Assembly (NCBI GenBank): GCA_002151545.1
Contig: CP021237.1
Span: 2,046,001-2,110,000 of the forward strand
DNA length: 64,000 bases
Reading direction: 5' to 3'
Source of the DNA: Sphingobacteriaceae bacterium GW460-11-11-14-LB5
GTDB taxonomy: Bacteria; Bacteroidota; Bacteroidia; Sphingobacteriales; Sphingobacteriaceae
Made by a program: the position numbers and the translations under genes. Positions 36,481-46,200 of the stretch are shown here, piece after piece. Below the pieces are notes generated by a model. It saw only the letters and a list, made by a program, of their open reading frames with translations. It made no database searches and had not been told where the DNA came from. Within the stretch, counting starts at the first letter, position 1, and each line of letters starts with the position of its first letter.

Positions 36481-36570
36481 AGATGGTACAATATGTGGCC
36501 AAAATCTTATATTAATGTTGATATTTAGTCATGCATATTTGTTTTAACCAAATTAATAAACGAGCCAACA
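36481..36570 (+). promoter_or_regulatory. Symporter leader related to the susC module
   Basis: AGATGGTACAATA at 36481-36493, followed by GTGGCCAAAAT, closely matches AGATGGTACAATAGCTAGCC at 55394-55413. Further on, CATGCATATTTG, TTTTAACCAAATTAAT and ACGAGCCA echo GTGCAAATTTG, TTTCTAACCAAAATTAT and ATGAGCCA of the 55-kb module, with about 17 bases missing. The symporter is therefore probably under the same regulator as the susC genes. Confidence 0.55.
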
Positions 36571-36574
36571 AAGA

Positions 36575-38143
36575 ATGAAAGGACTTCCTGTAGTCGATCT
36601 TGCAATAATCTTCATTTATCTTGTTGGAATGATATTAGTTGGGGTTTATTTTTCGAGGAAAAATAAAAATTCCGAGCAATTTACAAAAGCTTCGGGCCTG
36701 ATTCCCGGATGGGCGATAGGTTTATCTATTTATGCAACCTTTTTAAGCAGTAATACTTTTTTAGGCGTGCCGGGCAAGGCTTTCGGGAGCAATTGGAATG
36801 CATTTGTATTCAGCATTTCGATGCCTTTGGCAGCCTGGATCGCTTCGAAATACTTTGTTCCTTTTTACCGGAATACAGGCGAAATATCGGCCTATACCCA
36901 TTTAGAAAAACGTTTTGGTGCATGGGCAAGGGTATATGCAGTAGTATGTTTCCTGTTAACACAGCTGGCCAGGATGGGATCGATATTTTTTGGAATTGCC
37001 CTGAGTTTGCAAGCACTTACCGGCTATTCGATGCAGATGATTATGATCGTAATGGGCATATGTATCATCGTTTATACCGTTTTAGGAGGAATTGAAGCGG
37101 TAATATGGACGGAAGTGGTACAGGCTGTCGTAAAAACTTTTGGCGCATTGCTTATTCTGTATTTAATTATTTCGAATATGCCGGGAGGGGTTTCGAAAAT
37201 TGTGGAGATCGGGCAATCGGCCAATAAATTTAGTTTAGGTAGTTTTAAGCTGGATTTTGTTGGATCATCTTTTTGGGTGGTCTTGCTCTATGGATTTTTC
37301 ATCAACCTGAACAATTTTGGGATGGACCAGAATTATATCCAGCGTTACCATACGGCATCCTCAAGTAAGGCAGCTTCAAAATCAATCTGGTTGTGCGTGT
37401 GGTTATATATTCCGGCATCATTGCTCTTTTTTATTATAGGATCTTGCTTGTATGCTTATTACGAAATTAATCCGGACCTGGTGCAGTCGATCAAACATCA
37501 GGTAGCGCTGGAGCGTTTGCCCTTACATGCCTCAGCTGCAGAAATATTAAAAGTGCAAAATGCCTTACAGCCGGCAGATTATGGGGATAAAATTATGCCG
37601 CACTTTATGGTCACTAAAATTCCAATTGGTTTGGTGGGGTTAATTGTATCGGCTATTTTATCGGCGGCCATGAGTACCATCAGTTCGGGAATGAATGCCT
37701 CAGCAACAGTGTTTTCGGTGGATATTTATAAACGGTATTTCAAACCGGGCATAACCGAAAAACAAAATTTATCACTGTTACATTTAGCCACCGTTGGCTT
37801 TGGTTTACTGGGTATGATTGCTGGCATAGCCATGATTGGCGTAAAAAGTATTTTAGATGTTTGGTGGGAATTATCAGGGATTTTTGCAGCAGGAATGCTG
37901 GGTTTATTTCTTCTGGGTATCATCAGTAGGCAAACTAAAAACCACGAAGCCATCACCGCAACAATAATCGGCATTGCCGTAATCATATGGATGACATTTT
38001 CTTCGCTTCTTCCTCCAGAATATGAAGTTTTTAGAAATCCATTGCATAAAAATATGATTATTGTGATCGGCACTTTAACTATTTTTTTAGCAGGACTTTT
38101 CCTGACGAAAATTAAAAACAAAAAGACTAAAACAGCCAATTAA
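36575..38143 (+). CDS. Sodium:solute symporter (SSS family)
   Basis: 522 residues with about 13-14 hydrophobic helices. It opens MKGLPVVDLAIIFIYLVGMI, then GLSIYATFLSSNTFLGVPGKAFG, the typical SSS helix 1 sodium-site region. NNFGMDQNYIQRYHTASSSK and ILSAAMSTISSGMNASATVFSVDIY (helix 8 Ser/Thr sodium ligands) confirm the family. It imports a sugar or sugar acid with Na+ across the inner membrane, likely the monosaccharide released by the locus. It is followed by the aldolase gene after 53 bases, suggesting shared transcription. The substrate could be a pectin-derived uronate or deoxysugar. Confidence 0.92.
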   Translation: MKGLPVVDLAIIFIYLVGMILVGVYFSRKNKNSEQFTKASGLIPGWAIGLSIYATFLSSNTFLGVPGKAFGSNWNAFVFSISMPLAAWIASKYFVPFYRNTGEISAYTHLEKRFGAWARVYAVVCFLLTQLARMGSIFFGIALSLQALTGYSMQMIMIVMGICIIVYTVLGGIEAVIWTEVVQAVVKTFGALLILYLIISNMPGGVSKIVEIGQSANKFSLGSFKLDFVGSSFWVVLLYGFFINLNNFGMDQNYIQRYHTASSSKAASKSIWLCVWLYIPASLLFFIIGSCLYAYYEINPDLVQSIKHQVALERLPLHASAAEILKVQNALQPADYGDKIMPHFMVTKIPIGLVGLIVSAILSAAMSTISSGMNASATVFSVDIYKRYFKPGITEKQNLSLLHLATVGFGLLGMIAGIAMIGVKSILDVWWELSGIFAAGMLGLFLLGIISRQTKNHEAITATIIGIAVIIWMTFSSLLPPEYEVFRNPLHKNMIIVIGTLTIFLAGLFLTKIKNKKTKTAN

Positions 38144-38196
38144 ACCCTTCTGGTTTTTCAGGCACTATAAAGAACAATTTACCATATCAGATTATA

Positions 38197-39129
38197 ATGG
38201 AAAACTCACAAAAAGGGTTCATCCCGGTTATGCTTACGCCTTTTTTAAGCAACGGAAATATAGATTATCCCGCTCTTACTCAGCTTACTGAAATTTATTT
38301 ACAGGCAGGATCATCGGGTTTATTTGCCAATTGTTTGTCGAGCGAAATGTTCGAATTGAGTGGTAAAGAGCGGATTCAGGCCATTAAACATGTGATAAAA
38401 GTGGTAGATGGGGCAGTGCCGGTAGTGGCTACCGGAACATTTGGCGGGGAAATAAGTAAACAGGCCGATTTTGTAAAAGAAGTAAGCGATGCAGGGGTAG
38501 AGGCTGTGATTGCCATTACCAGTTTGTTAGCTGATGAAAGTGAATCGGATGAGGTTTTTAATGATCGTGTTTTTGATCTGCTTCATCAAACGGATAAAAT
38601 TCCCCTTGGATTTTATGAATGTCCGGTTCCCTATAAAAGAGTATTAAAACCGCAACAATTAGCCGATTTTGTGGCTACTGATCGCGTAATTTACCACAAA
38701 GATACCTGCCTTGACCTCGGGCAGATTAAAGAAAAACTTAAACTGACAGCAGGCAAGACTTTTGGGCTTTACGATGCCTATATCGTACATGCAGTAGAAT
38801 CGTTAAAAGCGGGAGCTTCAGGTTTATCCTGCATTCAGGGGAATTATTTTCCGGAACTGATTGTCTGGCTTTGCGACCATTATAATGATGAAACTTTTAA
38901 AGATGAAGTGCAGGTGGTACAGCAGTTTTTAATCGACAATATGGATGTGATGCATAATGTGTATCCGGTAGTATCGAAATATTTCCTGCAAAAACGTGGT
39001 CTTAATATTTCGACCTTTACGCGCCGAAATGTAGGTTCCTTTACGCCAAGTGTAGTTAAAGAAGTAGAAACTTTGTTTGATGATTATACTTCGCTGCGCA
39101 ATAATTTAAATATTAAGGTATTTATATAG
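38197..39129 (+). CDS. DHDPS/KDG-aldolase family lyase
   Basis: 310-residue class I aldolase of the dihydrodipicolinate synthase/N-acetylneuraminate lyase family. Landmarks: GFIPVMLTPFLSNGNIDYPA, a substrate loop NCLSSEMFELS where GTTGE is usual, catalytic Tyr in GFYECPVPYKR, and Schiff-base Lys in VIYHKDTC. The altered loop (no GTTGE) argues against lysine biosynthesis and for a 2-keto-3-deoxy sugar acid or a related sugar derivative. It follows the symporter and precedes, beyond the AraC gene, a fucose-isomerase-like gene. A catabolic role for the imported sugar is inference. Confidence 0.85.
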   Translation: MENSQKGFIPVMLTPFLSNGNIDYPALTQLTEIYLQAGSSGLFANCLSSEMFELSGKERIQAIKHVIKVVDGAVPVVATGTFGGEISKQADFVKEVSDAGVEAVIAITSLLADESESDEVFNDRVFDLLHQTDKIPLGFYECPVPYKRVLKPQQLADFVATDRVIYHKDTCLDLGQIKEKLKLTAGKTFGLYDAYIVHAVESLKAGASGLSCIQGNYFPELIVWLCDHYNDETFKDEVQVVQQFLIDNMDVMHNVYPVVSKYFLQKRGLNISTFTRRNVGSFTPSVVKEVETLFDDYTSLRNNLNIKVFI

Positions 39130-39138
39130 TGGCGTAAT

Positions 39139-39212
39139 CGTCATTTCGACCGAAGTGGAGAAATCTTTGTAAATAGATCTCTCCATTTCGCTGCGCTACA
39201 GTCGAGATGACG
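39139..39212. repeat. Palindromic repeat CGTCATTTCGACC type
   Basis: CGTCATTTCGACCGAAGTGG at the left and CAGTCGAGATGACG at the right form an imperfect inverted repeat around AGATCTCTCC. This is a dispersed intergenic repeat of Bacteroidota and lies just after the aldolase stop codon. Confidence 0.65.
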
Positions 39213-39229
39213 ATAAATTATGTTCATTT

Positions 39230-39255
39230 CGTCACCTGAACTTGTTTAAGGATCT
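39230..39255. repeat. Short repeat, inverted copy of 20765-20791
   Basis: CGTCACCTGAACTTGTTTAA then GGATCT is the reverse complement of the 20.77-kb element with a few changes. It sits between another palindrome and a terminator-like hairpin, so three repeat types are stacked in 160 bases. Confidence 0.55.
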
Positions 39256-39263
39256 ATTTTGCC

Positions 39264-39296
39264 AGACCTTATAGGTTTCAAGAACCTATAAGGTCT
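39264..39296. terminator. Strong bidirectional hairpin, aldolase / araC-like
   Basis: Perfect 14-bp stem AGACCTTATAGGTT / AACCTATAAGGTCT with a 5-base loop between convergent genes. It lacks a long T-run on either side, so it may be a repeat that has taken on the terminator role. Confidence 0.6.
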
Positions 39297-39302
39297 TGAA
39301 AC

Positions 39303-40172
39303 CTAATTCAAATACTTTCTTTTATAATCCAAAGGTGTCATCCCTGTAACTTTTTTAAAGTGCCGGTAGAAATTAGATACGTTATTAAAACCACAATCAA
39401 AACAGATCATTTCGGTAGGCAGCTTGTTTTCAATTAAAAAACGACAAGCATGACTTACCCGAATCTCAATCAGAAAATCATAAAAGGTTTTCTTCGTCAT
39501 CAGTTTAAAATACCTGCAGAAAGAAGTCACGCTTAAATTACTCAGCGATGCCACTTCTTCCAGTGTGATATCCTTTTTATAATTACTCAAGGTATAATTA
39601 CAGATTTTATTAATGCGCAGTGTTTCAGACTCGTTGCTTTGGTAAAATGTATTTTTACTGGTTACAATAGTCGAATATTCATCTGTTTCGGCTAATGTTT
39701 TTAAAATAGAAAGCAGAATAATAATCCTGTCCAGATTTGTAGCATCAACCGCTGCCCGCATTAAATCAACCAGTTTATCTTTAGCTTTTCCCTTAATTAC
39801 CATCCCGCTTTTAGCCTTTTCAAATAATTTAGGTATTAAATAAGCTTCGGGTAAAGTAAGCATATATTTCCCCAGGCAATCAGGCAGGAAATGAATCACC
39901 ATGGCTTCGGTGGTAAGATCAGGGTTGTTTTGAAAATATTCATCTTTACAGCGCCAGGTATGTGGTAAGTTCTCTCCTAAAAGTACCATCTCATCTGGTA
40001 CAAAATTACTGATGTTATCACCGATAAAACGAACACCTTCACCCTTGATTACATAATGCAATTCCAGCTCGGGATGGTAATGCCAGATATTCCCAAAATC
40101 AGGTTTAATATCATGACGGATACTAAAGGAACTTTGTAAAGTAATCGGAACTTTATGAAAATGAGGTTTCAT
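39303..40172 (-). CDS. AraC family transcriptional regulator
   Basis: 289 residues. N-terminal cupin (about 15-90; IWHYHPELELHYVIKGEGVR, FVPDEMVLLGENLPHTW) is the likely sugar-sensing part. The C-terminal double HTH (about 190-288) reads ITLEEVASLSNLSVTSFCRY and then CFDCGFNNVSNFYRHFKKVT, ending MTPLDYKRKYL. It is divergent from the fucose-isomerase-like gene, with a 224-base gap. As the only classic DNA-binding regulator within the plus-strand sugar locus, it is the best candidate to read the GGTACAATA-type sites. That link is inference. The divergent gap itself holds ATGGTACCACA near 40219. Confidence 0.9.
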   Translation of the reverse strand: MKPHFHKVPITLQSSFSIRHDIKPDFGNIWHYHPELELHYVIKGEGVRFIGDNISNFVPDEMVLLGENLPHTWRCKDEYFQNNPDLTTEAMVIHFLPDCLGKYMLTLPEAYLIPKLFEKAKSGMVIKGKAKDKLVDLMRAAVDATNLDRIIILLSILKTLAETDEYSTIVTSKNTFYQSNESETLRINKICNYTLSNYKKDITLEEVASLSNLSVTSFCRYFKLMTKKTFYDFLIEIRVSHACRFLIENKLPTEMICFDCGFNNVSNFYRHFKKVTGMTPLDYKRKYLN

Positions 40173-40396
40173 GTTACTGATAAATATTTGGTTAGGACTG
40201 TGTTATCATATTTTGTAAATGGTACCACAGCGTGCTAAAGTTAACGAGTTTAATGATAACATCCTATATTAATTTGATAAAAACCATCAGAAAATAGTGT
40301 TTTTCATTGTTGAGTTTTGTATATAGCCGTAAAGGCATAACCCAAATATAAGCTAACAAATTATTTTTATATAAATTATTTGTTTATTAATAAATT

Positions 40397-42034
40397 ATGA
40401 GACAAGGCAAACAAGGAGAAATTCTACTGGTTTCGAGCGGCGATTTACGGCTTTCGGCGAATCAAAACTGCTGGGCTGCCCAAGTTGAAATGGAGCGAAA
40501 ATTAACTTTGGCTATCGAACAATTTGGCTGTAAAGTTAAACGTGCTCATCCTTATCATTCAACAAAAAAACATGGCTTTATCGATTCGCAAAGAATGGGA
40601 ATGGATATCTTTAGAAATATTAATCCCGACCAGCCTTTAATTGTTGCAGAAAGTGTTTGGCAATACTCTCATCACGTATTAGCAGGGCTTAGCACGCATC
40701 GCGGACCGATATTAACAGTAGCCAACTGGAGCGGTCAATGGCCGGGTTTGGTAGGTATGTTAAATCTAAATGGTTGTTTAACCAAAGCGTCTATTCCTTA
40801 CAGCACTTTATGGAGCGAAGATTTTACGGATGATTTTTTTACAGAGGGACTGCAACAGTGGTTATCAACGGGTAAAATCAGTTACGATCAGGGTCATGTA
40901 AAGAGTTTTGCACTCAGTAAAATTCCATTGAGCGATGATAAGATAGGAAGAACTTTTGCGAAAAGTTTAAAAGAGCGAAAAGTGATCATGGGCGTGTTTG
41001 ATGAGGGCTGCATGGGTATGTACAATGCTATCATTCCCGACGAACTCTTGCACAAAACCGGTTTTTTTAAAGAACGATTGAGTCAGTCGGCATTATATGC
41101 TGATATGCTAGAGGTTAAGCAAGCCGAAGCTGAAGCCGTTTTAGACTGGCTTTTACAAAAAGGAATGACTTTCAACTGGGGAACTGATGAAGAAACCCAG
41201 CTAACAAAAAGGCAAACACTTGAACAATGCAAAATGTATATTGCGGCCTTAAGGATAGCTGATGATTTTAGCTGCGATACCATTGGGATTCAATATCAGC
41301 AGGGATTAAAAGATTTAACTGTCGCCAGCGATTTAGTAGAGGGTTTATTAAATAATGAAGACCGCCCGCCTGTATTTTCTGTTGACGGTAAAGAACTTTA
41401 TGCCAAACGGGCTTTACCGCATTTTAACGAGGTAGACGAATGTGCCGGTTTAGATGCTTTGGTAACCTATAATCTTTGGAAAGAACTGGGAATGACCGGA
41501 GAAAACACACTTCACGATATCCGTTGGGGCGAATATTACAAAAATGAAGAGGTAGATGGTTTTGTTTGGTTATTTTTAATCTCCGGAGCAGCACCACCTG
41601 CACATTTTATTGATGGTTATACCGGAGCAAGCAGCGACAGACAGCCGGCCATGTATTTCCGTTTAGGCGGGGGATCGTTAAAAGGCGTTAGTAAACCAGG
41701 CTTTATTGTATGGAGCCGTGTATATATAATAAATAATGAAATACATTGCGATTTAGGTGTTGGAGAAGTAGTAGCTTTACCTGAAGCCGAAACCAAAAGG
41801 AGGTGGGAGGGCACCACTCCGGAATGGCCAATTATGCATGCCATTTTAAAAGGAGTTAGCCGCGATCAGTTAATGGCCAGGCATAAAGCCAACCACATTC
41901 AGGTGGTTTATACCAACTACGAAGCAGGAGCACACGAAGCTTGCCGGATTAAAGCCGCTGCCTTAGATGAGCTCGGTTTAAAAGTACATTTCTGTGGAGA
42001 TGTAAACCTGACAAAAAAAAGAAATTCAATTTAA
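40397..42034 (+). CDS. L-fucose isomerase-like protein
   Basis: 545 residues, cytosolic. It has the L-fucose/L-arabinose isomerase superfamily layout: a Rossmann-like N-terminal part (ILLVSSGDLRLSANQNCWAA, PLIVAESVWQYSHHVLAG), a middle domain (VIMGVFDEGCMGMYNAIIPD with acidic metal-ligand candidates), and a C-terminal barrel (FVWLFLISGAAPPAHFIDGY, EAGAHEACRIKAAALDELG). It is not close enough to FucI to name. It may interconvert an aldose and ketose from the locus, or be an uncharacterised relative. It is divergent from the AraC gene and followed after 12 bases by DUF3826. Confidence 0.75.
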   Translation: MRQGKQGEILLVSSGDLRLSANQNCWAAQVEMERKLTLAIEQFGCKVKRAHPYHSTKKHGFIDSQRMGMDIFRNINPDQPLIVAESVWQYSHHVLAGLSTHRGPILTVANWSGQWPGLVGMLNLNGCLTKASIPYSTLWSEDFTDDFFTEGLQQWLSTGKISYDQGHVKSFALSKIPLSDDKIGRTFAKSLKERKVIMGVFDEGCMGMYNAIIPDELLHKTGFFKERLSQSALYADMLEVKQAEAEAVLDWLLQKGMTFNWGTDEETQLTKRQTLEQCKMYIAALRIADDFSCDTIGIQYQQGLKDLTVASDLVEGLLNNEDRPPVFSVDGKELYAKRALPHFNEVDECAGLDALVTYNLWKELGMTGENTLHDIRWGEYYKNEEVDGFVWLFLISGAAPPAHFIDGYTGASSDRQPAMYFRLGGGSLKGVSKPGFIVWSRVYIINNEIHCDLGVGEVVALPEAETKRRWEGTTPEWPIMHAILKGVSRDQLMARHKANHIQVVYTNYEAGAHEACRIKAAALDELGLKVHFCGDVNLTKKRNSI

Positions 42035-42046
42035 AATAATAAAAAC

Positions 42047-42715
42047 ATGAAATCATCAATTTTAGCTTTGCTGTTAACCTGCTTAAGTGTTACCGCAATT
42101 TTTGCCCAGAACAATGCAGTTGCCGATAAGGAAACTTATACTAAAATGATTACGGAGCGCTCAGCTAAAATTGTGGCCAATCTGGGCATTAGCGATGCGA
42201 AGAAAACAGAAAAGACAACGGTCATCATCAGGGATCAGTACAGCAATTTAAATGATATCTATGCTGCACGCGATGCCCGTGTTAAAGCCATCAAAGAGAA
42301 AAATAAAGACAATAAAGTAGTGCGCGATTCGGCACTTGCTAAAGATGCCCGCCTTGTAGAAACTTCGCTGGCTAAACTCCATAAAAAATACATTAGCAAA
42401 CTTTCTGCACAACTGACTAATGAGCAGGTTGATTTAGTGAAAAACGGCATGACCTACAATGTACTGCCGATTACTTATAAAGCCTATCAGGAACAGATTT
42501 TAACTTTAACGGAAGACCAGAAAAAACAAATCCTAATCTGGTTAACCGAAGCAAGGGAACATGCCATGGATGCAGAATCATCAGATAAAAAACATGCCTG
42601 GTTTGGTAAATATAAAGGCAGAATAAACAATTACCTGTCGGCTGCCGGATACGATTTAAAGCAGGAAGGAATAGAGTGGGAGAAGCGCAGAAAAGCAAAA
42701 GCACAAGCAAATTAG
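42047..42715 (+). CDS. DUF3826 secreted protein
   Basis: 222 residues. Signal peptide about 1-21 (VTAIFAQN), then an all-helical charged domain (TKMITERSAKIVANLGISDA, AWFGKYKGRINNYLSAAGYD) that matches the DUF3826 family often found in Bacteroidota pectin loci. The repeated K/E-rich helices suggest a periplasmic binding or scaffolding protein rather than an enzyme. It follows the isomerase-like gene by 12 bases and ends in a clear terminator. Function unknown. Confidence 0.75.
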   Translation: MKSSILALLLTCLSVTAIFAQNNAVADKETYTKMITERSAKIVANLGISDAKKTEKTTVIIRDQYSNLNDIYAARDARVKAIKEKNKDNKVVRDSALAKDARLVETSLAKLHKKYISKLSAQLTNEQVDLVKNGMTYNVLPITYKAYQEQILTLTEDQKKQILIWLTEAREHAMDAESSDKKHAWFGKYKGRINNYLSAAGYDLKQEGIEWEKRRKAKAQAN

Positions 42716-42723
42716 TGATGCTG

Positions 42724-42757
42724 ATGGAGCGTGTTTAAACGCTCCATTATTTTTTTT
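42724..42757 (+). terminator. Terminator after DUF3826
   Basis: Perfect 9-bp stem ATGGAGCGT / ACGCTCCAT, 6-base loop, then a run of eight T. A textbook factor-independent terminator 8 bases after the stop codon. Confidence 0.9.
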
Positions 42758-42781
42758 ATTTTTTTATTCAAGAATATTTCA

Positions 42782-42987
42782 TTTATATATGAATTTATAC
42801 TTATATTGTAGTATGAATAAAATTACTAAATAGCTTATACCGAGATGGTTATTTTTGTCCTGGTAAGATGATACAATAACTGTTTGAATTTAGCTCGAAA
42901 AATGGATTTTATTTCACTATTACAAAGTTAAAATATACTTTCTAACCAATAATTTTTAATCAAAAAAAGAGAAATATGAGTCGCCAC
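42782..42987 (+). promoter_or_regulatory. Shared control module before susC 1
   Basis: Elements in order: TTTATATATGAATTT (from 42782), AAGATGATACAATAACTG (42865-42882), AATATACTTTCTAACCA (from 42932) and ATGAGTCGCCAC (42976-42987). Distances of the outer boxes (150 and 44 bases) equal those before susC 2 and the first pectate lyase. AATATACTTTC may contain the -7 region, with the transcript starting near TAACC. The leader to the susC ATG would then be about 280 bases. The rest of the 508-base gap shows nothing else. Confidence 0.6.
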
Positions 42988-43223
42988 AAAGACAATTAAG
43001 GTGAGATAGATTTTTAAGTTAACGCTATCTAATTCTTTTGCCTAACTAGCAAGCTGTAAAAAGCAAACAAAAAACAAACCCATCCTTAACCGGAAACACT
43101 ATTGATAAACTGTAGAAAGCAATTGCGATTACAGCTTATATATGCTAAATGAAATTAATCGTGCACGAGGCCTGGTTAATTTCAGATTAGATGTATTAGT
43201 AAAAAACTAACCAAATAACGAAT

Positions 43224-46200
43224 ATGAACTCAAAATTTTTACGAAAAACCTCATGGGTTTTAGTGCTCATGCTAATCACATGTACCGCTGTTTTTGCCCA
43301 ACAAAAGCAGATCACCGGTAAAGTGGTCGACAAAAAAGACGGGCAGCCCCTTCCCGGTGTAACTGTTGGGATACGTGGTAAAACCAATAATGTAAGCACC
43401 AACGATAAAGGGGAGTTTGCATTGATCGCTGATCCTTCAACTGATGTACTGGTTTTTTCCTTCATTGGCTATATCAGACAGACCATTCCTTTAGCAGGAA
43501 AAACTAACATCACTGTAAACTTTGCAGAAGATAACACCGCATTAGATGATGTGGTGGTGATTGGTTACGGAACCAAGAAAAAATCAGAAATCCTGGGTGC
43601 GGTAGCAACCATTAGTGGTGCTGAAATTCAAGATGTTCCTGCACCTAACTTAGCAGGTGCATTACGAAATAGAATTGCGGGTGTTGGTGTGAGTCAATCG
43701 TCAGGTCGACCAGGTTCGCCAATTACTTTAAACATTAGAAATTCTACCACCACAACTGCCGCGGCGGGTACCACAGATGAGCCACTTTATGTTGTAGATA
43801 ATATTACCGTAACAAGAGAAGCTTTCGATAATATAGATGCTTCTATGATTGAGAATTTAACCTTCTTAAAGGATGCTTCTGCTGCAATTTATGGTGCTGC
43901 CGGTGCTAAAGGGGTTATTTTGGTTACGACAAAAAAAGGCAGAATTGGCAAGCCAAGCATCACTTACAATGGTTATCTGGGCATTTCAGATGCGATCAAG
44001 GTGCCAAAAATGTTATCTGGATATGAGCATGCCTTATTATTAAATGATACATTTCGTTCTCAGGGTGCTGCAGCATCCGATTACTTCGCTCCGGAAGATT
44101 TAGAGTATATCAAAACGCTGGATTATAAAAGCTGGTATGATGAAGTATGGCAGGCGGCTACCACACAAAGACATAATATTGGTATTTCTGGTGGCAGTGA
44201 TAAAATCACCTTTTTCGCAGGTGGAAGTTACCAGGGTGAAAATGGAAATTATGCTGGAATGAAGTTCAATAAATATTCATTCAGAAGTGGTGTAGTAGCA
44301 ACTGTTGCAAACGGTTTAAAAGCGGATGTGAATTTTAACGTTGATTATGGCACGAAAGAACTACACCATAATGCCCAGGATAATGATGCTGCCTTTTTTG
44401 AAAGACTGATAACAGTTCCAAGATGGGTTCCAATTAGCATCGATGGAAAATTTGTTAATTACAATGTTAACGGAGTAAATTCTGCTAATATAAATCCATT
44501 AGCCATTTCTGAATCTGGTTATTACAATAATGGTTCAAATAAATCATACCGCATTAACGCCTCGTTAACTTACGAACCAACCTTTCTAAAAGGACTTGTC
44601 ATTCGCGGGCAGGTTTCGCAATCAAGTGGATCTTCGAAGAATACCCAATATGTACCACCTTTCACGCTGTACAATTTTGTAAAAAGGGGGAATAACCAGG
44701 AATTGTTCACCAATCAGTTACCTACTGCTACTTCACCTACTTTTCAGCCAACCAGTGCAGCAAATTCTACTTTCACACCTGGTTTGACGGATAACAATAG
44801 CTATCAGTTTTTTCTAACACTGCAATACAATAAAACCATTGCGAAACACACTTTTAGTGTTTTAGCTGGTGCCGAGCAAAGTGAGGGTAATACACAAAAT
44901 TCAGCTGTTCGTTATACCAATCAGTTAATACCGGGTGTAGATCAATTTTTTGCTTATGATATCAATACTTTAGTCGCATCAAACTTGGATCAAACAGCGG
45001 TTTCCAAACGCTCTGGTTTTGCCCGCTTTAGTTATGATTTTGATAAGAGATACCTGATTGAGGGTATTGCCCGTATTGATGCGTCATCTAACTTCGCTTT
45101 AGGGAATCGTTGGGGTGTATCGCCAAATATTGGAATTGGATGGGTGGTGAGTCAGGAAAAGTTCTTTAAAAACAGTAGTGCCCTTAGCTTCATTAATTTT
45201 CTGAAATTAAAAGCAAATGTTGGTATTACGGGAGACGACAGGGTTGGCGTTCGTTTATGGCAGGATAGATTCCAGATTGATGTAACCAATGGATATATTT
45301 ATGGAACTTCGAATGGGAATAGTTTGAACCGTTCCCGTCTGGCTAATCCTGAAATCACCTGGGAGAAAAAAAGAACCATTAATGTGGGTTTAGAAACTTC
45401 AATGTTTAACAATAAATTAGATATTAGTATCGAAGCCTTCCAAAACTATACTTATGATGGTTTCGAACTGGGTGCAAATAATCAATATCCACTATATTTC
45501 GGTACACAGGCACAGGTATTAAACTACAGACAGCTTTATAACTGGGGTTCTGAATTTAGCATTGGCTATAAAGCAAAACTTGCAACAGACTGGAATCTTA
45601 GTGCAAGCATGAATTTCTCTTATGGTAACTCCGTTACAGACAGGATCTTGTATACACCAGGATTTTTGATTAACAATACCCTTCCTAACTTACAATTGTT
45701 CGGTACAGACCCACGCAAGTACAATAGTGGCAATTATGGTTTAACCAACCTGGGCATGTTCAGAACGCAGGGCGAAGTTGATGCCTGGATGGCGAAATAT
45801 CCTAACTATAGGATTTATGATAGAATTCCACAACCTGGGTGGTTGTATTATGAAGATACCAATGCTGATGGTGTAATCTCTGACAGCGATTTATCGCCTT
45901 TGTATAACAATACGAATGCGTTCTTTTCTTCTGGTATTTCATTAAACCTGACTTACAAAAACTTCAGTTTAAACACGAATATCAATGCAAGATTTGGTGG
46001 TAAAATTTTCTACGATAGCAGGGCAAGAACAGCACCATCAAAAACCAGAAATACCTTGTCTATCTGGACAGATCGCTGGACATTAGAAAATCCAATGGAA
46101 GGTAAATATCCTAGGTTTGATGATCCTTCGTTAGGAATAAACTCTGATTTCTGGGCAGTTGACGGAACGATGATCCGGATCAATACCATGACTTTGAGTT

